This document shows positions 1 to 6,419 of a DNA stretch of 29,767 nt, in pieces (the first letter of the stretch is position 1; every line of letters starts with the position of its first letter). This stretch comes from an uncultured Lachnospiraceae bacterium. Lineage in GTDB: Bacteria; Bacillota; Clostridia; Lachnospirales; Lachnospiraceae. Location of the stretch: NCBI GenBank assembly GCA_910587765.1, contig CAJUNR010000049.1, positions 1 to 29,767 on the forward strand, written 5' to 3'. The translations under genes were made by a program, and so were the position numbers. The notes beneath the pieces are model-generated. The model did no database searches. It was given only the letters and a program-made list of their open reading frames with translations, and was not told the origin of the DNA.

Positions 1-55
1 CGTCCACCACAAGGGTGCGCTCGGTTCCGTTGATAATGAGAACTTTTTTGATCAT
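1..55 (-). CDS. Molybdenum hydroxylase / aldehyde oxidoreductase, N-terminal fragment (partial)
   Basis: The gene runs off the left edge, so only the first 18 codons are visible on the minus strand. They read MIKKVLIINGTERTLVVD. This is the opening beta-hairpin of the [2Fe-2S] ferredoxin-like domain that begins xanthine dehydrogenase-family proteins (Mop-type aldehyde oxidoreductases and the small subunits of related enzymes). The start is fixed by an AGGAGGT ribosome binding site at 60-67, five bases upstream of the ATG. Proteins of this family carry out Mo-dependent hydroxylation or oxidation in the cytoplasm. moaC, needed to make the molybdenum cofactor, lies 1.3 kb away, which fits. The substrate cannot be told, nor whether this is a single-chain or multi-subunit enzyme, because the cysteine motifs and molybdopterin domain lie outside the window. 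Confidence 0.65.
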   Translation of the reverse strand, partial: MIKKVLIINGTERTLVVD

Positions 56-328
56 TCCAAACCTCCTGTTTATTTAAAATTCCGCACCCGCCCGCCGATG
101 CCCGGCGTCCGAAAAACGCCGCGCGCCCTTCGCCAGATGCCGTTAAAGCTGCCGTTTATCATGCACTTTTCCTACGCGTCCCCTCCGGACGGCTGTTCAA
201 ATCCCCCGGATTCTGTTAGAATAGACGTTGTAATCACAGACCGCAACTCTGTTTCCCGAAAGCCGGCCTGCCGAAAGCGCCCGGGCTTCTGTCGTTAAAA
301 TGCACAATAAAACCATCGTTATACATCA
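56..328 (-). other. Long GC-rich 5' leader of the molybdenum hydroxylase gene
   Basis: No believable gene lies here. If the minus-strand promoter at 329-357 is used, the transcript has a leader of about 265 nt before the hydroxylase ATG. The stretch is GC-rich with several short complementary arms, for example around 262-290 and 98-125, so a structured leader is possible. I could not match it to the Moco riboswitch or any other riboswitch by eye. Confidence 0.35.
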
Positions 329-357
329 AGTATAGTTGATTTCGACCAACAGGTCAA
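329..357 (-). promoter_or_regulatory. Sigma-A type promoter for the minus-strand molybdenum hydroxylase gene
   Basis: On the minus strand TTGACC (352-357) and TATACT (329-334) are separated by exactly 17 bp, which is near consensus for the housekeeping sigma factor. The predicted start is near 322. A short inverted repeat, ATCAA/TTGAT (325-329 and 336-340), overlaps the -10 box and could bind a regulator. Confidence 0.6.
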
Positions 358-374
358 TGGAAACCATGTCGTCC

Positions 375-398
375 TATTATTCTATTTTGAGAATAATA
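375..398. promoter_or_regulatory. Perfect 9-bp palindrome upstream of the methyltransferase gene
   Basis: TATTATTCT (375-383) and AGAATAATA (390-398) form a perfect inverted repeat with a 6-bp centre, ending 23 bp before the ATG at 422. It lies between the divergent hydroxylase promoter and the methyltransferase gene. It could be an operator. The AT-rich arms resemble metal or peroxide regulator sites only loosely, and no regulator is assigned. Confidence 0.4.
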
Positions 399-421
399 TC
401 AACCCACACAGGAGGAATCTT

Positions 422-1270
422 ATGAAAATCATCTTATTTGGAAGCGGACAGGGCGGACAGATGGCTGCCCGATGGCTCCCCGCCGGCTGCGAACTTCTGG
501 CCTTCGCCGACAACAATCCCCGGAAGCAGGGCGCGCTTTCCGGAGGAATACCGGTCATCTGCCCGGAGCAGATCCCGGATTACCTGCCGGATCTGGTGTG
601 GCTCACCGTTCTGAACACGGACGCGGCGCGTTCCATGGAACGCCAGTTGAGAGAGCTGGGCTATCAGGGGCCTGTCCGCACACTGGAACCGTTTCGGGAA
701 ATGATGGATCTGCGGCTTGCCCACCTGAGGCTTCTGGCGCAGGAGATCAAGGACCGGAAGCTTCCCGGAGCGGTCGCGGAGCTGGGCGTCTATCAGGGAA
801 CGTTCGCCGCCGAGATCAACCGCCTGTTCCCGGACCGCCCCCTTTATCTGTTCGACACATTCACGGGATTTTCCCCGGCAGACGTGGAGGCGGAGAAAAA
901 GATCATCCTGGACACAAGAGCCTCTGCAGGAAATTTCAGCGATACCAGTGTCGAGCAGGTGCGCACGCGCCTTCCGCACCCGGAACAGGCCGTCTTCTGC
1001 CAGGGTCGTTTTCCGGACACGCTGCCCTGCGATCTGCCGCCTCTGGTCTTCGCCAGCCTGGATCCGGATCTCTACGAACCCACGCTGGCGGGGCTGCACG
1101 CCTTCTGGCCGGTTCTGGTTCCCGGCGGAGTCATCCTGATCCATGATTACAGCAGCGCCCAGTTTGAGGGCGTCAAAAAAGCCGTGCAGTCCTTCTGCCG
1201 GGAACAGCGCCTGATGCCGCTCCCTCTCGCGGATCTGCACGGAAGCGCGATTTTGATGAAACCACTCTGA
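422..1270 (+). CDS. TylF/MycF-family SAM-dependent methyltransferase with N-terminal Rossmann-like domain
   Basis: A 282-residue cytoplasmic protein. Residues 1-85 look like a small nucleotide-binding domain (GSGQGGQ at 8-14), as found in sugar-modifying enzymes. Residues 115-280 form a class I methyltransferase of the TylF (macrocin O-methyltransferase) type. The SAM-binding stretch is AELGVYQG at 119-126, followed by FDTFTGF at 144-150. The acidic SLDPDLYEPT at 212-221 and GGVILIHDY at 235-243 match the metal-site region of that family. Bacterial relatives often modify sugars or polysaccharide precursors, but the substrate is unknown here. The start is supported by AGGAGG just upstream of the ATG. 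The gene stands alone, divergent from the hydroxylase and convergent with moaC, and ends at a strong hairpin. Confidence 0.75.
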   Translation: MKIILFGSGQGGQMAARWLPAGCELLAFADNNPRKQGALSGGIPVICPEQIPDYLPDLVWLTVLNTDAARSMERQLRELGYQGPVRTLEPFREMMDLRLAHLRLLAQEIKDRKLPGAVAELGVYQGTFAAEINRLFPDRPLYLFDTFTGFSPADVEAEKKIILDTRASAGNFSDTSVEQVRTRLPHPEQAVFCQGRFPDTLPCDLPPLVFASLDPDLYEPTLAGLHAFWPVLVPGGVILIHDYSSAQFEGVKKAVQSFCREQRLMPLPLADLHGSAILMKPL

Positions 1271-1295
1271 AGAAGGACTCAGGCTTCGCAGAAAG

Positions 1296-1352
1296 ACAAA
1301 GCTCCCGCAGCGCGCGGCGCAATCTGACGCGCGTCTGTGGGAGCTTTGTTTT
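1296..1352. terminator. Bidirectional intrinsic terminator between methyltransferase and moaC
   Basis: A long, nearly perfect stem (arms about 1296-1316 and 1328-1349, with GCTCCC pairing with GGGAGC) is followed by TTTT on the plus strand. A T-rich run also follows on the minus strand. It separates two converging genes, so it probably ends both transcripts. Confidence 0.8.
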
Positions 1353-1362
1353 CCGCACCGTT

Positions 1363-1869
1363 TTACCGGAGTCTCTCTTCCGCCGGAACATGCCGGAGAC
1401 GGTTTTCCACCGTGCCGCTCTTGCCGCCGGTCTTTCTGCACAGATAGATCTCGCCGATCTCCATCGACTTGTCCAGCGCCTTGCACATGTCATAGACCGT
1501 CAAAAGCGCGACGCTCACGCCCGTCAGCGCCTCCATTTCCACGCCGGTCTTCCCGGTCACCTTCACCGTGCACCAGCAGTAGATCGTCCGCTCTTCCGGC
1601 ACCATCTCAAAGCGTATCCGGCAGTTGGTGATCGGCAGGATATGGCACATAGGGATCAGTTCCGCCGTCCGTTTGGCTCCCATGATGCCCGCTGTGGTGG
1701 CCACCCCGAGAACATCGCCTTTTCCAATCCTGCCCTGCTCCACCGCCTCGTAAACCTCCTGGCTCACCGTAATCTTTCCCGCCGCCGTCGCCTCCCGGAC
1801 GGTATCATTTTTGTCGGTCACATCGACCATGACTGCTTTGCCGTGTTCGTCAAAATGTGTAAGTCCCAT
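1363..1869 (-). CDS. moaC: Cyclic pyranopterin monophosphate synthase MoaC
   Basis: A 168-residue protein of normal MoaC length. MoaC converts the MoaA product (3',8-cyclo-7,8-dihydro-GTP) into cyclic pyranopterin monophosphate in molybdenum cofactor synthesis. Family signatures are present: MVDVTDK near residue 14, KRTAELIPMCH at 66-76, KTGVEMEALTGVSVALLTVYDMCKA split across 107-131, and CRKTGGKSG at 144-152. Asp127 and Lys130 match the catalytic pair of E. coli MoaC (Asp128, Lys131). The HP usually found after MCH is HI here, a conservative change. AGGAGGGG lies just upstream of the ATG. The nearby molybdenum hydroxylase fragment suggests the cofactor's use. No other moa gene is in the window, so the rest of the pathway must lie elsewhere. 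Confidence 0.95.
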   Translation of the reverse strand: MGLTHFDEHGKAVMVDVTDKNDTVREATAAGKITVSQEVYEAVEQGRIGKGDVLGVATTAGIMGAKRTAELIPMCHILPITNCRIRFEMVPEERTIYCWCTVKVTGKTGVEMEALTGVSVALLTVYDMCKALDKSMEIGEIYLCRKTGGKSGTVENRLRHVPAEERLR

Positions 1870-1958
1870 TCGTTTCCCCTCCTTACACCTATCCTACCAC
1901 GTCCCGCCCTCCCCGCGCAAGTCCTGCCGGCAGTCCGATACCGGTAACTGTTGTGACT

Positions 1959-2188
1959 GTTACTTTTCACACTTGCGCTGCCCGGACGCCCGACGCGGGC
2001 AGCTCATCCTTCCAGACCCCGCTCGCGTTTATGCCCTATGGGTACTTAATGAAGGGACGCAGTAGTACTTATATCCCCGAAGGGGCATCAAGGCACGTTT
2101 TTTGTGCCTTGGTGTCGGCACCCTTCAATGGGTCTTTCAGGAAGATCTGCCCACGCCAGGCTGAGAACCGGTATATATGAAAAGTAAC
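1959..2188. repeat. Structured intergenic element bounded by an 11-bp inverted repeat
   Basis: GTTACTTTTCA at 1959-1969 is exactly inverted at 2178-2188, closing a 230-bp unit with no gene inside. Nested within are a hairpin GCTGCCCG/CGGGCAGC (1977-1984 and 1996-2003), an outer stem TGAAGGG/CCCTTCA (2050-2056 and 2121-2127), and inside that two hairpins: CCCC-GAA-GGGG (2075-2085) and CAAGGCAC/GTGCCTTG (2089-2096 and 2104-2111) with a T-rich loop. The first hairpin and its flank recur at 9550-9590, so at least that part is a dispersed repeat. It may be a small non-autonomous element or a noncoding RNA. The strand of transcription is unknown. Confidence 0.6.
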
Positions 2189-2198
2189 GTACAACCTC

Positions 2199-2579
2199 TT
2201 ACGAAAGCATCCCGCCCAGCATTCCGCCGCCCATACAGAGCAGAAATGCCGTCACAAGCCCCGACGTACTGCTCTGCAGTTCCCGGTTGACCGCCAGGGA
2301 CACCACCATCATGATGACAAAATAGAGAAGACCGAGGAGCACTCCCCACAGAAACTGCCTGCTCTTCATCATCTTCCCCGCCAGAAATCCTCCGGTAAAG
2401 CAGGATAAGATATACGTCGCTATGATCCCGATCTGGACCTTCCCCTCATCCAGCCGAAAACGGTATAAGAGCCCGGCAATCAGAAGAAGCAGAAGCCCGG
2501 TCACCAGATAGGATACCAGCAGCGCTTTCATGATCCGGACCGCGGAACCGGTATAGACATTCACATTTGGCTGTTTCAT
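2199..2579 (-). CDS. TIGR04086-type small integral membrane protein
   Basis: A 126-residue protein with four hydrophobic segments, near residues 19-40, 49-67, 76-96 and 106-126, separated by short charged loops. Pattern and length match the TIGR04086 family (YrzE-like) common in Clostridia and Bacilli, whose function is not established. GAAGGGAG lies about ten bases upstream of the ATG and supports this start. The gene is divergent from the CNNM transporter and ends next to the structured element at 1959-2188. Confidence 0.7.
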   Translation of the reverse strand: MKQPNVNVYTGSAVRIMKALLVSYLVTGLLLLLIAGLLYRFRLDEGKVQIGIIATYILSCFTGGFLAGKMMKSRQFLWGVLLGLLYFVIMMVVSLAVNRELQSSTSGLVTAFLLCMGGGMLGGMLS

Positions 2580-2646
2580 TTAAGAAGACTCCCTTCTTTG
2601 TTCCTGTTTTTATTGTATTCATGCGCTTTTCAATTATGTCAGGGTA

Positions 2647-2675
2647 TTGCATTTTCTCCGGAAATACCGTATACT
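2647..2675 (+). promoter_or_regulatory. Sigma-A type promoter for the CNNM transporter gene
   Basis: TTGCAT (2647-2652) and TATACT (2670-2675) are separated by 17 bp. The transcript start would be near 2682, about 70 bases before the TTG start at 2751. The hairpin at 2686-2710 would be at the very 5' end of the mRNA. Confidence 0.6.
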
Positions 2676-2685
2676 TAATAACTAC

Positions 2686-2710
2686 CCGGCAGAACGGAAG
2701 CGTCTGCCGG
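2686..2710 (+). other. 5' hairpin in the CNNM transporter leader
   Basis: CCGGCAGA (2686-2693) pairs perfectly with TCTGCCGG (2703-2710) across a 9-nt loop. No T-run follows, so it is not a terminator. Its place at the start of the predicted mRNA suggests a stabilising 5' stem-loop. Confidence 0.4.
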
Positions 2711-2750
2711 CGCAACACATATTTTACATTTAATAAAGGAGTGAACTGTT

Positions 2751-4064
2751 TTGGACCCTAGCGACGCCATACAGGTGCTGGTACTTCTGGCCCTGATTGG
2801 TCTCTCCGCGTTCTTTTCTTCCGCGGAGACCGCACTGGTAACTGTCAACAAGATCCGTATCAGAAATCTCATCGACGAAGGCGACCGCCGCGCGCTCATT
2901 CTCTCGAAACTCGTGGAAGATCAGGGAAAGATGCTGAGCGCCATTCTGATCGGAAATAACATCGTAAATATTTCCGCCTCCTCTCTGTCGACCCTGCTGG
3001 TCACAAGGTGGCTTTCCGGCACCGGCCTTGCCGCGTTCGCCGCCGGCATCTCCACAGGCGTGCTGACACTGATCGTACTTGTCTTCGGCGAGATCACGCC
3101 CAAGACCTGTGCGACGATCCATTCGGAAAAGATCGCGCTTTCCTATGCGCGCATCGTCTACGGCTGGATGTTCGTCGCCACCCCTCTGATCTATGTCATG
3201 AACCACCTCTCCATGGGGATTCTCTTTCTCATGCGCGTGGACCCAAATGACAAATCGGATACTTACACCGAGGAGGAGATACGGACCATCGTGGAGGTAA
3301 GCCACGAGGACGGCATCATCGAACCGGAAGAGCGCAAGATGATCAACAACGTATTCGACTTCGGTGACGCCACGGCCAGAGATATCATGGTCCCCAAGGT
3401 AGACATGAGCTTTCTGAATGTAACCGCCAGCTACAACGATATGCTGGAATTATATAAGGAAAACAAATACACCCGCTACCCGGTCTATGAAGAGACGACC
3501 GACAACGTCATCGGCATGATCAATGTCAAGGACCTGCTGATCTATGAGGACAAAGAGCATTTTGACGCCCGCAATATCATGAGGGACGTTCTCTACACCC
3601 ACGAACATAAAAAAACGTCCGACATCATGCTGGAGATGAAGCAGAGCTCCACCAACCTGGCCATCGTTCTGGACGAATACGGAGTCACTTCCGGCATGGT
3701 CACGATGGAAGATCTCCTGGAGGAGATTATCGGGGATATCCGTGACGAATACGACGAGGATGAAGAAACGCTCGTCACGCAGATCTCCGAACGGGAGTTT
3801 GTTGTCGCCGGAGCCATGGGCCTGGACGACCTGAACGATTATCTGGAGCTGGAGGAAAAGGGTCTGCGCCTGGAATCCGAGGACTACAATTCCATCGGCG
3901 GGATCATCATCGGCCTTCTGGATCACCTTCCGGAAGTCGGCGAGGAAGCCGTCACGGACAACGGAATCCGTCTGGTAGCCGACTCCGTGGAAAAAAACCG
4001 CATCAACGAAGTCCGCATCTTTCTGCCGGAACCGGAAACAGAAGAGACACCGGAGGAAAACTGA
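2751..4064 (+). CDS. CNNM/HlyC-CorC family transporter (hemolysin-like, CBS domains)
   Basis: A 437-residue membrane protein with the standard architecture of this family. An N-terminal CNNM (DUF21) transmembrane domain covers about residues 1-190, with hydrophobic segments near 6-25, 65-85, 95-115 and 135-160 and the family motif FGEITPKT. A CBS pair covers about 210-330 and includes DIMVPKVDM. A C-terminal CorC/HlyC domain covers about 345-430. Relatives are linked to magnesium or cobalt export and are often misnamed hemolysins; the ion is not known here. The TTG start at 2751 is chosen because AAAGGAG lies about eight bases upstream and no ATG is near. The tail is acidic. Transcription appears to end at the hairpin 4097-4132, though leuD-like genes follow on the same strand. 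Confidence 0.88.
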   Translation: MDPSDAIQVLVLLALIGLSAFFSSAETALVTVNKIRIRNLIDEGDRRALILSKLVEDQGKMLSAILIGNNIVNISASSLSTLLVTRWLSGTGLAAFAAGISTGVLTLIVLVFGEITPKTCATIHSEKIALSYARIVYGWMFVATPLIYVMNHLSMGILFLMRVDPNDKSDTYTEEEIRTIVEVSHEDGIIEPEERKMINNVFDFGDATARDIMVPKVDMSFLNVTASYNDMLELYKENKYTRYPVYEETTDNVIGMINVKDLLIYEDKEHFDARNIMRDVLYTHEHKKTSDIMLEMKQSSTNLAIVLDEYGVTSGMVTMEDLLEEIIGDIRDEYDEDEETLVTQISEREFVVAGAMGLDDLNDYLELEEKGLRLESEDYNSIGGIIIGLLDHLPEVGEEAVTDNGIRLVADSVEKNRINEVRIFLPEPETEETPEEN

Positions 4065-4096
4065 CCTGCTCTTCGGACATTCCAACCGATATCTCA

Positions 4097-4132
4097 CGGG
4101 AGCTGTCATCAGAATGCAGCTCCCGCTTTTTA
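4097..4132 (+). terminator. Intrinsic terminator or attenuator directly before the first leuD-like gene
   Basis: CGGGAGCTG (4097-4105) pairs perfectly with CAGCTCCCG (4117-4125), followed by CTTTTTAT. The ribosome binding site of the next gene begins right after the T-run, leaving no room for a separate promoter. It either ends the CNNM transcript or controls read-through into the hydro-lyase operon. Confidence 0.75.
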
Positions 4133-4149
4133 TAAGGAGGACCTTTTTC

Positions 4150-4626
4150 ATGGGACACATATTTAAATTTCACACCGACGTAGATACGGACCAGATCATC
4201 GCATCCCAGTATCTGCTCTTTCCGACGGTCGACGAGATGAAAGCGCACGCTTTTGAATCCCTCGATCCGGATTTCGCAACCAGGGTAAAACCGGGCGATT
4301 TTGTGGTCGCGGCAGAGAATTTCGGCTGCGGCTCTTCCAGAGAACAGGCCCCCGGCGTCTTAAAAGCGCTCGGCGTCCAGGCCGTCATTGCCAAATCCTT
4401 TGCCCGCATCTTCTACCGCAACGCCATCAACATCGGACTTCCGGTCATCGTCTGCAAAGAACTCTACGACCATGTGTCCGGCGGCGACGAGATGGATCTG
4501 TCCCTCACGGACGGCATCGCCAGAGCGGGCGGACAGGAATACGTCTGCACCAAGCTCCCGCCCTATATGCAGAGCATCCTCGATCAGGGCGGACTGATCG
4601 CTTCATTAAACAGGGAGGTTGAGTAA
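4150..4626 (+). CDS. 3-isopropylmalate dehydratase small subunit-like protein (LeuD/HACN family), pair 1
   Basis: A 158-residue swivelling-domain subunit of an aconitase-superfamily hydro-lyase. The opening HTDVDTDQIIASQYLL and the central NFGCGSSREQAP with AKSFARIFYRNAINIGLP are diagnostic of LeuD-type small subunits. These partner a separate large [4Fe-4S] subunit to move water across a double bond in a substituted malate. The substrate loop is YLLF; it lacks the arginine (YLR) linked to homoaconitase, favouring a hydrophobic side chain as in isopropylmalate or dimethylmalate. The start at 4150 has AAGGAGG eight bases upstream; an in-frame ATG at 4114 lies inside the terminator hairpin and is unlikely. 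The large subunit follows after one base, so the two are translationally coupled. The true substrate is undecided. Confidence 0.85.
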   Translation: MGHIFKFHTDVDTDQIIASQYLLFPTVDEMKAHAFESLDPDFATRVKPGDFVVAAENFGCGSSREQAPGVLKALGVQAVIAKSFARIFYRNAINIGLPVIVCKELYDHVSGGDEMDLSLTDGIARAGGQEYVCTKLPPYMQSILDQGGLIASLNREVE

Positions 4627-4627
4627 T

Positions 4628-5878
4628 ATGGGAATGACAATTGCAGAAAAAATCATCGCCCGCGCTGCCGGCGTGGACGCGGTGAAAGCAGGTGATATCC
4701 ATACGGTGGAGGTGGACCAGCTTTTAAGCAACGACGGAACCACGCACCTGACCATTGACATGTACAACAACCGGCTGACGCATCCGCATATCGCGGACGT
4801 CAAAAAGCTGGTGTGGGTCGTCGACCACAACGTCCCGGCGGACAGCCCCAAGACTGCGGCTTCCCAGAAAAAAATGCGGGACTTTGCCAGAGAACACGGC
4901 ATCACTTTCTATGAAGGTCAGGGCGTCTGCCACCAGATCATGATGGAGCATCATGTCCGTCCCGGCGAACTGATCTTCGGCGCCGACAGCCATACCTGCG
5001 CTTACGGCGCTCTGGGCGCGTTCGGAACCGGCGTGGGCTGTACGGACTATCTCTACGCCATGGTCACCGGGAAGTCCTGGCTGCTGGTGCCGGAAACGCT
5101 GCGCTTCCATCTGACCGGAAAGCTCCCGGAGGGAGTCTATGCGCGCGATCTGATCCTGACCATCATCGGGAAGATCGGAGCCAACGGAGCCAACTACAAA
5201 GCGATGGAATTTACAGGAGAAGGTCTGAAGACGCTGAACATGAGCGACCGCATCTCCGTCTGCAACCTCTGCGTGGAAGCCGGAGCCAAGACTGCCCTCA
5301 TGGAAGTGGACGAAACCGCCATGGAGTATCTGCGCGCCCACGGCAGAGAACCGAAGGCCTGCTTCGCAAGCGACGAAGACGCGGTTTTCGCCGGTTCTTA
5401 TGAAATCGATCTCTCCACCGTCGTGCCCATCGTGGCAAAACCGCATTTTGTGGACAACGTATGCCCGGCCCGGGAAGCCGCCGGCATTCACATCGACGAG
5501 GCCTTTCTCGGCTCCTGCAACAACGGACGCATCGAAGACCTCCGGGTGGGCGCGGCCCTCATCAAGGGAAAGAAAGTCCATCCGCTGGTTCGCTTTCTGG
5601 TGGTCCCGGCGAGCCAGGACGTCTATCGTCAGGCTCTGGAGGAAGGAATCCTTCAGACGTTCATGGAAGCCGGAGCCATCGTCATGAACCCCAACTGCAG
5701 CGTCTGCTGGGGAAGCTGCCAGGGCGTCATTGGCGAGGGAGAGACGCTGATCAGCACGGGAACCCGGAACTTCAAAGGACGCGCGGGGCACAAGGATTCG
5801 TTTGTATATCTGGCCAGCGCGGCGACCGTGACGGCTTCCGCCGTCAAAGGCGAGATCGCCACGGCGGATATGATATAG
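4628..5878 (+). CDS. 3-isopropylmalate dehydratase large subunit-like protein (LeuC/HACN family), pair 1
   Basis: A 416-residue large subunit of an aconitase-type hydro-lyase, the partner of the preceding small subunit. The [4Fe-4S] ligands are Cys297 (in GSCNNGR), Cys357 and Cys360 (in NPNCSVC). GADSHTCAYGALGAFGTGVG around residues 118-137 and STGTRNFKGR near 378-387 are family motifs. The 410-420 residue length fits the shorter archaeal/clostridial HACN and DmdA class more than the 466-residue E. coli LeuC. The ATG at 4628 has GGAGG ten bases upstream; a TTG nine bases earlier is a poor alternative. Compared with pair 2, the Cys297 motif has NN instead of TN and the second cysteine motif is NPNC rather than HPGC, so the two paralogs have diverged and may act on different substrates. 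Confidence 0.85.
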   Translation: MGMTIAEKIIARAAGVDAVKAGDIHTVEVDQLLSNDGTTHLTIDMYNNRLTHPHIADVKKLVWVVDHNVPADSPKTAASQKKMRDFAREHGITFYEGQGVCHQIMMEHHVRPGELIFGADSHTCAYGALGAFGTGVGCTDYLYAMVTGKSWLLVPETLRFHLTGKLPEGVYARDLILTIIGKIGANGANYKAMEFTGEGLKTLNMSDRISVCNLCVEAGAKTALMEVDETAMEYLRAHGREPKACFASDEDAVFAGSYEIDLSTVVPIVAKPHFVDNVCPAREAAGIHIDEAFLGSCNNGRIEDLRVGAALIKGKKVHPLVRFLVVPASQDVYRQALEEGILQTFMEAGAIVMNPNCSVCWGSCQGVIGEGETLISTGTRNFKGRAGHKDSFVYLASAATVTASAVKGEIATADMI

Positions 5879-5917
5879 ACAGGACAGGATCAGGATAAAA
5901 GGAGGAGAATTTCACAG

Positions 5918-6415
5918 ATGAACGAGACATTTTCCGGCAGGGTGTGGACCCTTGGAGACGATATTGACACGGATATCATCATCCCCACAGAATACCTTGC
6001 CCTAAAGACAGTGCAGGAGATGGCGCCTTACGCCTTTTCCCCGCTTCGTCCGGAGCTGGCGGCTCAGATCCGGCCCGGGGATCTCCTTGTGGCAGGCAAA
6101 AATTTCGGCTGCGGTTCTTCCAGAGAACAGGCGCCGGAGATCATCAAGGCGCTGGGCATCCGCTGCGTCGTCGCCAAATCGTTTGCGCGCATCTTTTTCC
6201 GAAACGCCATCAACAACGGACTGCTCCTGATCGAAAACGCACAGCTTAGGGACGCGGTGTCCGAAGGCGATACCGTCGAAGTGCGGATGAACGATAAGAT
6301 CACTCATAACGGGCACGATTATCCCATCGCGTCGCTCCCGCAGAATCTGACGGATATCATCGACGCGGGCGGACTGGTCAAAGCCATGCGGCGTCTCAAC
6401 GGACTGGAGGATTAG
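5918..6415 (+). CDS. 3-isopropylmalate dehydratase small subunit-like protein (LeuD/HACN family), pair 2
   Basis: A 165-residue small subunit, paralog of the gene at 4150. It shares DDIDTDIIIPTEYL, NFGCGSSREQAPEIIKALG and AKSFARIFFRNAINNGL. The substrate loop reads YLAL, again without the homoaconitase arginine but different from the YLLF of pair 1. The start has AAAGGAGGAG about twelve bases upstream of the ATG. It follows the pair 1 large subunit by 39 bp with no terminator, so all four genes probably form one operon. The C-terminal DIIDAGGLVKAMR is typical of the family. Candidates are isopropylmalate dehydratase in leucine synthesis, or a dimethylmalate or citraconate-type hydratase in catabolism. 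No leuA or leuB is adjacent to settle it. Confidence 0.85.
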   Translation: MNETFSGRVWTLGDDIDTDIIIPTEYLALKTVQEMAPYAFSPLRPELAAQIRPGDLLVAGKNFGCGSSREQAPEIIKALGIRCVVAKSFARIFFRNAINNGLLLIENAQLRDAVSEGDTVEVRMNDKITHNGHDYPIASLPQNLTDIIDAGGLVKAMRRLNGLED

Positions 6416-6419
6416 GAAT

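Noticed and set aside
98..298. A 66-codon plus-strand frame before the methyltransferase gene.
   Set aside because: It has no ribosome binding site, low-complexity basic composition, and overlaps the likely leader of the minus-strand hydroxylase gene.
434..1486. A 350-codon minus-strand frame opposite the methyltransferase gene.
   Set aside because: It is the antisense shadow of a well-supported gene in GC-rich sequence, has no recognisable motifs, and overlaps moaC and the terminator.
4114..4149. Upstream ATG adding 12 residues to the first small hydro-lyase subunit.
   Set aside because: It lies inside the terminator hairpin, has no ribosome binding site, and adds residues absent from the family. 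The ATG at 4150 has AAGGAGG.
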